DNA of 35,192 nt from an uncultured Oscillospiraceae bacterium (GCA_944385675.1 CALWYD010000080.1:1-35192); one strand, 5' to 3'; shown: positions 15,390 through 23,480, numbered from the stretch's first letter. The notes: generated by a model not told the origin, from the letters alone. Translations and numbers: made by a program.

Positions 15390-16283
15390 CTACTCCGCCC
15401 GGCGCAGGATCCCTACCCCGATAGGGGTGGGCCCGGTGTGAACCCCAATGGTCACCCCAATCTGGTAGGGCGGAGAGGAAGGAAGAGGATGCCCCCGCTG
15501 TGCCAGCCCCTGGAATAACTGCGCAGTAAACTGGTCGTACTCCTCCCGATCCAATCCAAAACCTGTAACCACCCGCCATTGGGACAGATCTAGGTTCCCC
15601 CGTTCCACATAGCGGTAAAATAGCTCCTGTACCCGCTGTAAAGATTTTTTGCGCCCCTGGGCAATGCCGTCAGAGATAAGTCCTCCATGCTGGTAACCGA
15701 TAAGAGGCTTTACTTTTAAAAGGGTTCCCGTGGTCGCTGCCGCCTTGCCAATACGGCCGCCGTGGCGCAGATACTCCAAGTCGTTTGTGGTAAAAAAGAT
15801 ACGCCCTGTCTCTCTCAAGGGCTCCAGTGCCGCTACGGCCTCCTCCAAAGTAAAGCCCCGATCCCGCAGCACAGCTGCCTCCTCTACCAGCAGCCCCTGG
15901 AGCACCGTAGCCAGTTGAGAGTCCATCACATGGATGCGGGCCTGGGGATACTCCTCCAGCAACATCTCCCGGGCGTTACGCGCCCCCTGAACAGACCCGC
16001 TGAAACTTCCGTTAAGACAGATACAAAGTACGGGCAGGCCAGAACGTATCGGCTCCTCAAAAGCCCTCAGATAGTCCTCCACCGTAGGCATGGACGTCTT
16101 TGGAAACTCTCCCGGCCGCTGGGCCATCATCTCATAAAAGTCCCTGCTGGCAATATCTTGCTCCTCCCGGTAATATGCTTCCCCTTCAAATGCCACATAA
16201 AAGGACACCAGGGTAATCCCCAATTGCCGGGCTCTTTCCCATCCCAGGTCGCAGGAACTGTCACTTACAATATGAAACCTCAT
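15390..16283 (-). CDS. DegV family fatty-acid-binding protein
   Basis: 297 residues from ATG 16283, preceded by AAGGAG at 6 nt. It opens with MRFHIVSDSSCDLGWERA, the DegV start motif. It continues with the acyl-chain pocket pattern (TSMPTVEDYLRAFEE, LNGSFSGSVQGARNA, FTTNDLEYLRHGGRIG) and ends with GVHTGPTPIGVGILRRAE. DegV proteins (related to FakB) bind fatty acids and present them to a kinase or carrier; individual ligands differ. It is monocistronic, with its own promoter and terminator. It is a distant paralogue of the DegV protein at 24144-25016, and the two likely bind different lipids (inference). Confidence 0.92.
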   Translation of the reverse strand: MRFHIVSDSSCDLGWERARQLGITLVSFYVAFEGEAYYREEQDIASRDFYEMMAQRPGEFPKTSMPTVEDYLRAFEEPIRSGLPVLCICLNGSFSGSVQGARNAREMLLEEYPQARIHVMDSQLATVLQGLLVEEAAVLRDRGFTLEEAVAALEPLRETGRIFFTTNDLEYLRHGGRIGKAAATTGTLLKVKPLIGYQHGGLISDGIAQGRKKSLQRVQELFYRYVERGNLDLSQWRVVTGFGLDREEYDQFTAQLFQGLAQRGHPLPSSPPYQIGVTIGVHTGPTPIGVGILRRAE

Positions 16284-16348
16284 ACCGCTCTCCTTCATTG
16301 CTCTGGTTCTCCGCCGGCGGCAGACTTAATATTTCCTGGTTACTATTT

Positions 16349-16377
16349 ATCATATACTATTTTTTCCAAAAGCTCAA
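16349..16377 (-). promoter_or_regulatory. Promoter of the first degV gene
   Basis: On the minus strand, TTGAGC (16377-16372), a 17-nt spacer and TATGAT (16354-16349), about 65 nt upstream of the start codon. The adjacent 16378-16521 stretch between this promoter and the nagB terminator shows no gene or clear element. Confidence 0.68.
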
Positions 16378-16521
16378 CCCGATTTCCAGCCATGGTCCTT
16401 CTTTTTTCTAAAGTTTCCGGACAGAAAGTTCCACATTAGTTCCAGTAGGATGTGGCCGACAGTAGGGGCTGGCGCATCTCTTTCCCAGCTTTTCTACAGG
16501 CTAATTGGGCAACCAGATTAC

Positions 16522-16575
16522 TATACAGACAAAACAAGGGCCCCCTTCCGGTGGGGCCCTTGTTTTGTCTGTATA
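16522..16575. terminator. Long bidirectional hairpin terminator after nagB
   Basis: A 23-bp perfect inverted repeat (16522-16544 with 16553-16575) has an 8-nt loop (CTTCCGGT). The GC-rich top (GGGCCCC) and the TTGTTTTGT arm suit termination of nagB on the minus strand. There is no converging plus-strand gene nearby that it must serve. Confidence 0.88.
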
Positions 16576-16588
16576 CTTACTCCTCCGC

Positions 16589-17308
16589 TTAGATCAGAGA
16601 CAGGGCCTCCTCGTCCGCCACCAAGACAAAATCGGGATGATACTGAAGAATAGAGGCGGGCACCTGGGGGGTAACAGGTCCAAAGAAGGCGTCCTTAATT
16701 GCCTGGGCCTTGCTGGTGCCAGAGGCCACCATTACCACCCGGCGGGCCTGAAGAATATCCCGCACGCCCATGGTATAGGCGTGGGTGGGCACCTCGTCCA
16801 GGGAAGGGAAAAAGCGCTTGTTGGCTTGACGGGTGCTCTCCGTCAGAGTTACCTTGTGTGTACCAAGGGAGAAATGGTCATCCGGCTCGTTGAAGCCGAT
16901 ATGACCGTTGACGCCCAGGCCCAGCAACTGCAGATCAATGCCGCCCAAGTCGGCGATGAGCTTGTCATAACGCTGGCATTCCCCATCACCGCTGATGCCA
17001 GAGGGCACATTGGTATTTTTTAGGTCAATGTTCACATGATTAAAAAGGTTATGCCGCATAAAGTAGGCATAGCTCTGGTCGTGGTCAGGAGTAAGGCCGG
17101 CATACTCATCCAGATTTACAGAGCGCACTGCTGAAAAATCCAAAGCTCCTGTCTTGTTCCAAGCGATAAGGTTCTGATAGGCCCCCACTGGGGAGGATCC
17201 GGTAGCAAGTCCCAGTACGCAGTCAGGCTTAAGAAGGATCTGGGCGGCAATCAGCCGGGCAGCAGCGGCGCTCATAGCGTCATAGTCCTTGGCTCTGATA
17301 ATTCGCAT
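16589..17308 (-). CDS. nagB: Glucosamine-6-phosphate deaminase
   Basis: A cytosolic enzyme converting glucosamine-6-phosphate to fructose-6-phosphate and ammonia, the last step of amino-sugar catabolism. The 239 residues match short Firmicute NagB. Motifs: LGLATGSSPVGAYQNL (phosphate loop), VNLDEYAGL (catalytic Asp), LGLGVNGHIGFNEPD (catalytic His and neighbours) and VTLTESTRQAN. GGAGG lies upstream of the ATG. It follows nagA by 57 nt on the same strand and is closed by the long hairpin, so nagA-nagB is one unit that sends wall- or mucin-derived GlcNAc-6-P to glycolysis. Confidence 0.96.
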   Translation of the reverse strand: MRIIRAKDYDAMSAAAARLIAAQILLKPDCVLGLATGSSPVGAYQNLIAWNKTGALDFSAVRSVNLDEYAGLTPDHDQSYAYFMRHNLFNHVNIDLKNTNVPSGISGDGECQRYDKLIADLGGIDLQLLGLGVNGHIGFNEPDDHFSLGTHKVTLTESTRQANKRFFPSLDEVPTHAYTMGVRDILQARRVVMVASGTSKAQAIKDAFFGPVTPQVPASILQYHPDFVLVADEEALSLI

Positions 17309-17365
17309 GGCAGTTATTCCTCCGTTATATGTTAAGTATGGTTTCTATCCAGTTTCTCAGGCCCA

Positions 17366-18481
17366 TTATAAAACCGGTTCCCCATTTATATAGACGGCCC
17401 GCAGCTCCAGATCCTGGTCCAGCAGCAGCAGATCCGCATCCTTGCCCACTGTTAGGGTTCCAATCTGCCCATCCAACCGGATGGACTGGGCGGGGGCCAA
17501 GGTGACCGCGGTGAGGGCAGCCTCCAAAGGCAGCCCAAAAGAAACCGCCTTCTTCACCTCGGCCAGCAAATTGGTGGAAGAGCCGGCCAGAGTATTCGTA
17601 CCCTTTAATGTGGCCCGTCCTCTGTGCAACTCCACCGGCTGGCCTCCCAGTTCGTAGTCCCCGTCGGGCATATCCGCGCAGCGCACGGAGTCACTGACAA
17701 TGACCAGTTTCTCCCCAAACATCCGGTATGCCGCCCGGATTACAGAGGGGTGGATGTGCATGCCGTCACAGATAAGCTCCACCGTGGCTCCCGCGTCCAT
17801 GGCTGCCCCAATCACCCCCGGCTCCCGGTGGTTGAAGGGGGACATGCTGTTAAAAAGGTGGGTGGCGTGGCTAGCTCCGGCCCTGTAGGCTTCCATTGCA
17901 GTGTCGTATCCGGCTGTAGTGTGGCCCAAGGAGACAGCGCACACTGGGGAGACCTGTCGGATAAATTCTATGCATCCTTTTTCCTCCGGGGCCACGGTTA
18001 TGAGGCGCACTTGGCCCCCACTGGCCTGGTTAAGGCGGTCAAACATGGCCAGATCCGGCCTATGGAGCTTTTCCGCCGCCTGGGCCCCCCGCTTGGCGCA
18101 GGAGAGAAAAGGGCCCTCCAGATGGACACCTGCGCACTTGGCCCCTCCCTTGGGCCACCGGAAGTCCCGGATGGCCTCTAGTGCACGGGTCAGCTCTTCC
18201 TCAGACAAAGTCATAGTTGTGGCCAGGAATGAAGTTACCCCTTGCTCCGCATAGTACCGTGCTATCACCTGCAGGTTCTCCGGATCTCCGTCGGAAAAGT
18301 CGTAATTCCTGGCCCCATGGGTGTGAATGTCCACAAAACCGGGGGTCAGGTAGGCCCCTCCAGCATCTAGATCACATGGGACATGGGGCTGGCCGATTTC
18401 AGTAATTACCCCACCCTCAAAGGCCAGAGAACCGGGCCGAAGTTCCCCGTCCACGAACAAAATCGCATTTCCGATTCTCAC
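17366..18481 (-). CDS. nagA: N-acetylglucosamine-6-phosphate deacetylase
   Basis: Removes acetate from GlcNAc-6-phosphate to give glucosamine-6-phosphate, the substrate of NagB next door. It is an amidohydrolase of 371 residues. Visible are LTPGFVDIHTHGARN (metal-binding HxH), HLEGPFLSCAKRGAQ (metal Glu), SLGHTTAGYD, ATHLFNSMSPFNHREPG, LICDGMHIHPS and VSDSVRC with the catalytic Asp. The start is GTG 18481, about 12 nt after GGGAGG, and gives the standard N-terminus. It is the first gene of the nagAB operon; a dyad at 18576-18592 upstream could be the operator. Confidence 0.95.
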   Translation of the reverse strand: MRIGNAILFVDGELRPGSLAFEGGVITEIGQPHVPCDLDAGGAYLTPGFVDIHTHGARNYDFSDGDPENLQVIARYYAEQGVTSFLATTMTLSEEELTRALEAIRDFRWPKGGAKCAGVHLEGPFLSCAKRGAQAAEKLHRPDLAMFDRLNQASGGQVRLITVAPEEKGCIEFIRQVSPVCAVSLGHTTAGYDTAMEAYRAGASHATHLFNSMSPFNHREPGVIGAAMDAGATVELICDGMHIHPSVIRAAYRMFGEKLVIVSDSVRCADMPDGDYELGGQPVELHRGRATLKGTNTLAGSSTNLLAEVKKAVSFGLPLEAALTAVTLAPAQSIRLDGQIGTLTVGKDADLLLLDQDLELRAVYINGEPVL

Positions 18482-18803
18482 TGCGCTCTCATACCTCCCG
18501 CCAGAGATTTTTCCTTCCAGCAGCCCTGGGCACCGGCAGCAGACTCAGAATACACCGCCATATTCTTCTATATGGCTATACGATGTGTATAGTGCCAGTC
18601 CTTTCCCTCCAGAGCCGAAAAAACAAGGCAGGTATTGTAAATTTCCACCTTTTCCAGCTGAGAAAACATCCGGCTTTACTTGCTTATTTTACCATGTTCC
18701 CCTCTTTTTGTCACCCACAAAAAGCGAAAGGCATCTTATTCAGCCGCTCGTCTTACACCAAACAGCCCGGCCCAAACATGCTTTTTGGTCCCAGACACTG
18801 TGG
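18482..18803. other. Intergenic region between nagA and dam
   Basis: 322 nt holding the nagA upstream region and the 3' side of the dam unit. The only notable elements are the dyad at 18576-18592 and an AT-rich hairpin (CTTTTTGT at 18704-18711 with ACAAAAAG at 18717-18724) that lacks a clear T-tail in the dam direction. No gene is supported here. Confidence 0.5.
18576..18592. promoter_or_regulatory. Possible operator dyad upstream of nagA
   Basis: CTATAC-GATGT-GTATAG is a perfect 6-bp inverted repeat with a 5-nt spacer, inside a TATA-rich patch about 95-110 nt upstream of the nagA start. GntR-type (NagR-like) repressors of nag operons bind TATA-containing dyads of this size, so an operator overlapping the promoter is plausible. 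No nagR gene is in the window. Confidence 0.4.
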
Positions 18804-19718
18804 TCAATAGGTGGTAATGAGCAGTTCGCTTACCTTCCCTCGGGCGGCGGCGTGGGAGTTAATCATCCGTGCCGCGGGAATACGTTGAATGGTATAACCA
18901 GCGTACAACTCATCGAAAAAATTATCCTGTGGATCTGCGTTATGGGGGTCGGAATTGCTGACCGCTACTTTGACGCCCCGTTGGGTTAGTTTCTTCACAA
19001 AATCGGCCAGTTCCCGCTGTTGGGTATCTCCAAAGGCAGTTCGGGTGTAGGCCGTGAAGTTAGAGGTCTGATTTAGAGGTCGGTAGGGAGGATCGATATA
19101 AAGAAAGGTGTTGGCGTCAGCAAACTCTTCCGCCCGGGTGTAGGGGGCACACACCAGTTCAACCCGTTGTAAAAGTGCCGATACCCGGCGCAGATTGTCC
19201 TCATCGCATATGGCCGGGCTCTTGTAGGCCCCCATGGGCACATTAAATGCACCCTGGGCGTTGACCCGGTAGAGACCGTTGAAGCAGGTTCGATTGAGAA
19301 ACAACAACCACCCCGCCCGCTCCACAGCTTCCCTGCGCCCCGGTTGCTGGATAGGCTCACTGTTAAATTGTTCCCGGACTTGGTAATACATTGCCTTGCG
19401 CCCCTCCGGTTTCAGCGGAAGGTAGCTGTTCTCTATGACATGCAGCTGCTCCAGTAGGGGTTCCAGATGATCCCGTACACACAGGTAGGTGTTGATGAGA
19501 TCCCCATTGGTATCCCCAGCATAAACAGCATCCAGCTGATAGGTGTTCAGGATGTCCAGCAGCACTGCACCCCCGCCCAGGAAAGGCTCGGCATACCGGG
19601 TCACCGTCTTCCCCATCCCTTGAGGATAGATTTTTCGAAGCTCGGGAAGCAGCTGACCCTTCCCCCCCGCCCATTTTAGGAAGGGCTTGGGCTGTGCTCC
19701 ACTGAAACGATTTGTCAC
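18804..19718 (-). CDS. dam: Dam-type (D12 class) DNA adenine N6-methyltransferase
   Basis: A 304-residue S-adenosylmethionine-dependent methylase, probably GATC-specific by family resemblance to Dam/DpnM. It shows FLKWAGGKGQLL (residues 13-24, the FxGxG cofactor motif), RYAEPFLGGGAVL, GDTNGDLINTY, the catalytic DPPY (209-212), and a C-terminal VAVSNSD segment. I choose GTG 19718 as start: GGGAGGGGG lies 5 nt upstream and its first bases form a GTGA overlap with the stop of the ribosomal GTPase gene. An ATG at 19733 in frame has a much weaker site. No restriction endonuclease is nearby, so it looks like an orphan methylase, perhaps for regulation or defence evasion (inference). Confidence 0.92.
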   Translation of the reverse strand: MTNRFSGAQPKPFLKWAGGKGQLLPELRKIYPQGMGKTVTRYAEPFLGGGAVLLDILNTYQLDAVYAGDTNGDLINTYLCVRDHLEPLLEQLHVIENSYLPLKPEGRKAMYYQVREQFNSEPIQQPGRREAVERAGWLLFLNRTCFNGLYRVNAQGAFNVPMGAYKSPAICDEDNLRRVSALLQRVELVCAPYTRAEEFADANTFLYIDPPYRPLNQTSNFTAYTRTAFGDTQQRELADFVKKLTQRGVKVAVSNSDPHNADPQDNFFDELYAGYTIQRIPAARMINSHAAARGKVSELLITTY

Positions 19719-22357
19719 GGTTCCCCCTCCCATCTTTTCATCCGGGCTGTGTTTCGCAGTTGATTGTGCTCCTGACGGGCCTGGTTGTGGCGGCGGATGA
19801 GCTGGGCAATCTCCCCCTGGGCCTGCTCCACTTCCGCCTTGAATGCCCTGGCAGACAGACGCAGGGCCCCGTGTCCCAAAATAATCAGCTGTTCCAGATA
19901 GTCGGAGGTAGCCACCCGCACCCGGTGCTCCTTCTGCAAATCATAGGTGGCCTTTTCAATATAGGAGTCCGCCGTCTCCGCCTCCTTGGTATATACCACA
20001 TAGATGTTGTTGACCCGTTCCACTGAACCGGGATTTCCTTTAACTTTATAAGCGTCAAAAACTAAAATGACCACACACTTCCGATAGCCCTGGTAGTTGG
20101 AGAGAATATCCGCCAGCATGGCCCGGGCGGCAGCCACATCCTGGCGTGCCACTGCCTCCAGCTCCTCCCAGGCAAAGATAATATTATAGCCGTCCACCAG
20201 CAGATATTCCGGCCCTGACTTTTGTTCCCGGATGTGGTACTTCTCCTCATTCAGGCTGGTGCGGGCGGGCTTCGTCTGGGTCTGAAATGCCCGTTGGGCC
20301 ACCTTTCCGTAAGTGCGCTCAAACACGGCCTGAAGCTGCTTATCCTGCTCTAAAGAGCTGCCTGCATAGGCCCGCTCCCCTCCCGCCGGAGCGTAAGAAG
20401 CAGGCTGAGGCTGGACCGGGCCCAGGCGCAGGCCGCTGTCCACATGCATGCGCTCCCGGACCCGGTCCCATTTCACTACCACTCCCGCTCCGTGTTCACA
20501 GAACACGGAATCGGCAGGGTTATCCACATCCCGTTCCGGGTCGTATTCCAGTCCTTTGACTATCTCCGCCTGATTGTGACAGGGCAGGTAACCTCCAGCC
20601 GTGCAGGAGAGCTGTCCCCGGCCTCGGGTGTAGGCGGCCACCTGCTGCCCGTAGTCCCTCAGCCCAGACACCGGGGCCCGGCCGGTGAGTGTCACTAGCT
20701 CTTCCCCCTGTTCCGGAGTCTCCACTGTCCCGCCCATATTCTGCACATCGGTCATGGCCCGGCCCACACAGTCGGCGGGCACTTCCAGAGTAAAGTCATA
20801 GACCGGTTCCAGTAGAATGTTTTCCGCCTGCATCAGCCCCTGGCGTACCGCCCGATAGGTGGCCTGGCGGAAATCGCCCCCCTCGGTGTGTTTGTTGTGG
20901 GAGCGGCCGGCTACCAGGGTAATCTTCACGTCGGTGAGGGGCGCGCCGGTGAGCACGCCCGGGTGCTCCCGCTCCAGCAGGTGGGTGAGCACCAGCCGCT
21001 GCCAATTGATATCCAGCTGATCCGCAGGACAGGCACTGGCTACCTGCACCCCACTGCCCCGCTCTCCCGGCTCTAGCAGCAGGTGTACCTCGGCGTAGTG
21101 ACGCAAAGGCTCAAAGTGGCCCATTCCTTCTACAGCATTGGCTATGGTCTCTCGGTATACAATGCCTCCGGCACCGAAGTCTGCCTGCAGCCCGAAGCGC
21201 TCTTCCAGAAGCCGCCGCAGCACCTCCAGCTGCACCTGACCCATGAGCTGCAGGTGAATCTCTTTCCACCGTCCGTTCCAAACCACCCGCAGCATAGGAT
21301 CCTCTTCCTCCAGCTGTCGCAGTTTGGGCAGAACCGTGTGGGGGTCGGTGCCCTGAGGGAGAAGAAGCTGGTAGGACAGCACCGGCTCCAGTACCGGTCG
21401 CTCCCCGTCCTCCTCCCTGCCCAGGCCCTGTCCTGGATAGGTATGGCTCAGGCCGGTAACGGCGCATACAGTTCCCGCCGGGGCCTCCTCCAATGCACGA
21501 AATTTTTCCCCGGAATAAAGGCGAAGCTGGTCTACCTTTTCCTCCCACCACGCCTCTCCTTCTCCACCGGAGACGGCCTCTCTTGGCCGCAGAGCACCGC
21601 CGGTGACCTTCAGCCAGCTCAGCCGCATCCCCTGGCCGTCCCGGGAGATTTTAAACACCCGGGCCCCGAAGGTTTCCGGGTACACCGGTTCAGGCAGGCA
21701 CGTCTCCAGGCCGGAGATCAGCGCCTCCACCCCCTCCAGCTTCAAAGCGGAACCAAACCAGCAGGGGAAGAGCTTGCGCTGTGCCACCAGGCAGGCAGCA
21801 GTGTCCGGAGATACCGCCCCTGTCTCCAGGTACTCTTCCAGTGCCTCCTCGCCGCACATGGCTACACTCTCGTCCCGTTCCGGAGCTGGGAGAGTAAAAT
21901 CCACGCAATTCCCGTCCAGATTCCGCAGCTCCCCCAACACCTTGTCCCGATCTGCTCCCGCCAGATCCATCTTATTGACAAAAATCAGGGTGGGCACCTG
22001 ATAGCGCTCCAGCAAGCGCCACAGGGTGCGGGTGTGGCTCTGTACCCCGTCGGTGCCGCTGACCACTAAAATTGCTCCGTCCAGCACTTGGAGGGTGCGC
22101 TCCATTTCCGCAGAAAAGTCCACATGTCCAGGGGTGTCCAGCAGCGTCAGCTCTGTCTTCTCCAGGGAGAGCACAGCCTGCTTGGCAAAGACGGTGATAC
22201 CTCGTTCCCGCTCCACCGCATCGGTGTCCAAGAAAGCGTCCCCATGGTCCACACGCCCCAGCTTTCGCAGGGCCCCCCCCACATATAAAAGGCCCTCGGC
22301 CAGGGTGGTCTTCCCCGCGTCCACATGGGCCAGCATCCCGATTGTCAGTCGTCTCAT
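19715..22357 (-). CDS. TetM/EF-G-like ribosomal GTPase fused to a C-terminal NYN (YacP/Rae1-like) nuclease domain
   Basis: 880 residues, about 240 longer than TetM-type proteins. Residues 1-690 follow the ribosomal-protection layout: G1 AHVDAGKTT (10-18), G2 RGIT (52-55), G3 DTPGHVDF (74-81), G4 NKMD (128-131), then the EF-G-like domains II-V with the TetM-like LLEPVYDFTLEVP region. From residue 717 a separate domain begins, EYLLVDGYNIIFAWEEL. It carries the NYN/PIN-like acidic residues Asp722, Asp768 (VFDAYK) and Asp797 (ETADSYIEK), and matches the YacP family, whose B. subtilis member Rae1 cuts mRNA in the ribosomal A site. A charged helix (EVEQAQGEIAQLIRRHNQAR) ends the protein. The fusion suggests a factor that enters the A site and cleaves mRNA (inference). 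Automatic naming as tetracycline resistance would be unsafe. It overlaps dam by 4 nt. Confidence 0.9.
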   Translation of the reverse strand: MRRLTIGMLAHVDAGKTTLAEGLLYVGGALRKLGRVDHGDAFLDTDAVERERGITVFAKQAVLSLEKTELTLLDTPGHVDFSAEMERTLQVLDGAILVVSGTDGVQSHTRTLWRLLERYQVPTLIFVNKMDLAGADRDKVLGELRNLDGNCVDFTLPAPERDESVAMCGEEALEEYLETGAVSPDTAACLVAQRKLFPCWFGSALKLEGVEALISGLETCLPEPVYPETFGARVFKISRDGQGMRLSWLKVTGGALRPREAVSGGEGEAWWEEKVDQLRLYSGEKFRALEEAPAGTVCAVTGLSHTYPGQGLGREEDGERPVLEPVLSYQLLLPQGTDPHTVLPKLRQLEEEDPMLRVVWNGRWKEIHLQLMGQVQLEVLRRLLEERFGLQADFGAGGIVYRETIANAVEGMGHFEPLRHYAEVHLLLEPGERGSGVQVASACPADQLDINWQRLVLTHLLEREHPGVLTGAPLTDVKITLVAGRSHNKHTEGGDFRQATYRAVRQGLMQAENILLEPVYDFTLEVPADCVGRAMTDVQNMGGTVETPEQGEELVTLTGRAPVSGLRDYGQQVAAYTRGRGQLSCTAGGYLPCHNQAEIVKGLEYDPERDVDNPADSVFCEHGAGVVVKWDRVRERMHVDSGLRLGPVQPQPASYAPAGGERAYAGSSLEQDKQLQAVFERTYGKVAQRAFQTQTKPARTSLNEEKYHIREQKSGPEYLLVDGYNIIFAWEELEAVARQDVAAARAMLADILSNYQGYRKCVVILVFDAYKVKGNPGSVERVNNIYVVYTKEAETADSYIEKATYDLQKEHRVRVATSDYLEQLIILGHGALRLSARAFKAEVEQAQGEIAQLIRRHNQARQEHNQLRNTARMKRWEGEP

Positions 22358-22392
22358 GCCCTCACCATACCCGTCTTTTCTTTCCGTCCTCC

Positions 22393-22422
22393 AGCATACA
22401 ATGCCCCTCCTGTCTCTGTCAA
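22393..22422 (-). promoter_or_regulatory. Promoter of the ribosomal GTPase-dam unit
   Basis: On the minus strand, a perfect TTGACA (22422-22417), an 18-nt spacer and TATGCT (22398-22393), about 36 nt before the start codon. No attenuator-like leader of the tetM type is visible in the short 5' region. Confidence 0.65.
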
Positions 22423-22435
22423 GGCCGCCCCGGTG

Positions 22436-22464
22436 TAGACTTTTTTCACCAAAAGAGTTATACT
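22436..22464 (+). promoter_or_regulatory. Probable promoter of the PF06541 membrane protein gene
   Basis: TAGACT (22436-22441), a 17-nt spacer and TATACT (22459-22464), 36 nt upstream of the ATG; the -35 is a 4/6 match. Confidence 0.5.
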
Positions 22465-22499
22465 ATGCTGAAAATTGCTTTGTCTAGGAGCGTGACCCC

Positions 22500-23474
22500 A
22501 TGTATCTTTTTTTGTGGGTTTTCTTTATTTATGCCTTTTTTGGCTGGTGTACGGAGGTCAGCTACGCCGCCCTAACCAGCGGCAAATTTGTAAACCGGGG
22601 CTTTCTGAACGGACCGGTGTGCCCGATTTACGGCTTTGGTGTGGTCATTGTACTCTTCTGCCTGGAGCCTCTGCGGCACAATCTGCTCCTGCTGTTTGTA
22701 GGCAGTGTACTGCTCACCTCCGCCCTGGAATGGGCCACAGGCGTGGCTTTGGAAAAGCTCTTTCATCAGCGCTGGTGGGACTACTCCGATCAGCCCTTCA
22801 ATCTGGGGGGATATATCTGTCTGCGCTTTTCCATCGCATGGGGCCTGGCCTGCCTGTTTGTGGTCAAGCTCCTACACCCCACGGTGCTGCTGACCATTCG
22901 CCTGATTCCAAGGCCCGTGGGGCTGATGCTTCTGGCAGTGCTGGGTACCGCCATGGCGGTGGATCTGGCGGCCACCCTGCGCACCATTGCCAAACTAAAC
23001 CGCAACCTGGGCCAGATCGACGAATTGGCCTGCAAAATCAAAGCTGCCTCCAACGAATTTGGAGAAAATCTGGCCGACAAAGTGTTGGGTGCGGCTGAAC
23101 GGAGTGCCGGTCTGCGGGAAGAGCTGGCTGAGCGCACCAGTGATCTGCGGGACGGTCTGCAGGAGCGCACCGGTGGAATTTTAAGGGATCTGGCTGACCG
23201 TGGAGAGGACTTAAAGGAAAATTTGGCCGAACTGAAAGGAGACTTGGCTGACCGCCGGGAGGAGCGTCAGTTGGGACAGGCCCTGCGCCGGGCTGAGCGC
23301 CAGGAGAACCTGGAGGCTCTCCGTCACCGCTTGGCCGAGCTGATGGATCGAAGGATTTTCGGCCAGCGCCGCCTGCTCTCCGCCTTTCCTAAAATGCGTT
23401 CACTGGATCACAGGCAGGCCCTGGAGGCGCTGCGCCGCCGGATGGCACAACTGCGGGAGCCCAAGACGGATTAA
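22500..23474 (+). CDS. PF06541 (CmpB-type putative ABC transporter permease) membrane protein with hendecad-repeat tail
   Basis: 324 residues. The first ~165 form about five membrane helices with the family pattern: FFIYAFFGWCTEVSYAAL, NRGFLNGPVCPIYGFGVV, SALEWATGVALEKLFHQRWW, and DYSDQPFNLGGYICLRFSIA. The tail is soluble and highly charged. From residue 205 it contains four consecutive 11-residue units (LREELAERTSD, LRDGLQERTGG, ILRDLADRGED, LKENLAELKGD), then a long Arg/Glu helix. Such hendecads form amphipathic helices that lie on membranes or make right-handed coiled coils. Despite the family name no ATPase is nearby. AGGAG lies about 9 nt before the ATG. Function is unknown. Confidence 0.85.
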   Translation: MYLFLWVFFIYAFFGWCTEVSYAALTSGKFVNRGFLNGPVCPIYGFGVVIVLFCLEPLRHNLLLLFVGSVLLTSALEWATGVALEKLFHQRWWDYSDQPFNLGGYICLRFSIAWGLACLFVVKLLHPTVLLTIRLIPRPVGLMLLAVLGTAMAVDLAATLRTIAKLNRNLGQIDELACKIKAASNEFGENLADKVLGAAERSAGLREELAERTSDLRDGLQERTGGILRDLADRGEDLKENLAELKGDLADRREERQLGQALRRAERQENLEALRHRLAELMDRRIFGQRRLLSAFPKMRSLDHRQALEALRRRMAQLREPKTD

Positions 23475-23480
23475 GATACA

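Noticed and set aside
18482-18500. A four-codon upstream ORF (ATG AGA GCG CAG TGA) overlapping the nagA GTG start
   Set aside because: Its ATG is only one base from the GGGAGG site, too close for initiation; likely chance.
18704-18724. AT-rich hairpin CTTTTTGT/ACAAAAAG as the dam terminator
   Set aside because: Weak stem with no T-tract following it on the minus strand.
21083-22069. A 328-codon plus-strand frame opposite the ribosomal GTPase
   Set aside because: Overlaps the conserved GTPase domains on the other strand and lacks domain signal.
19715-22357. Calling the GTPase a tetracycline resistance determinant
   Set aside because: Family similarity is real, but the extra nuclease domain, the short leader without a tet-type attenuator, and coupling to dam argue against assuming resistance.
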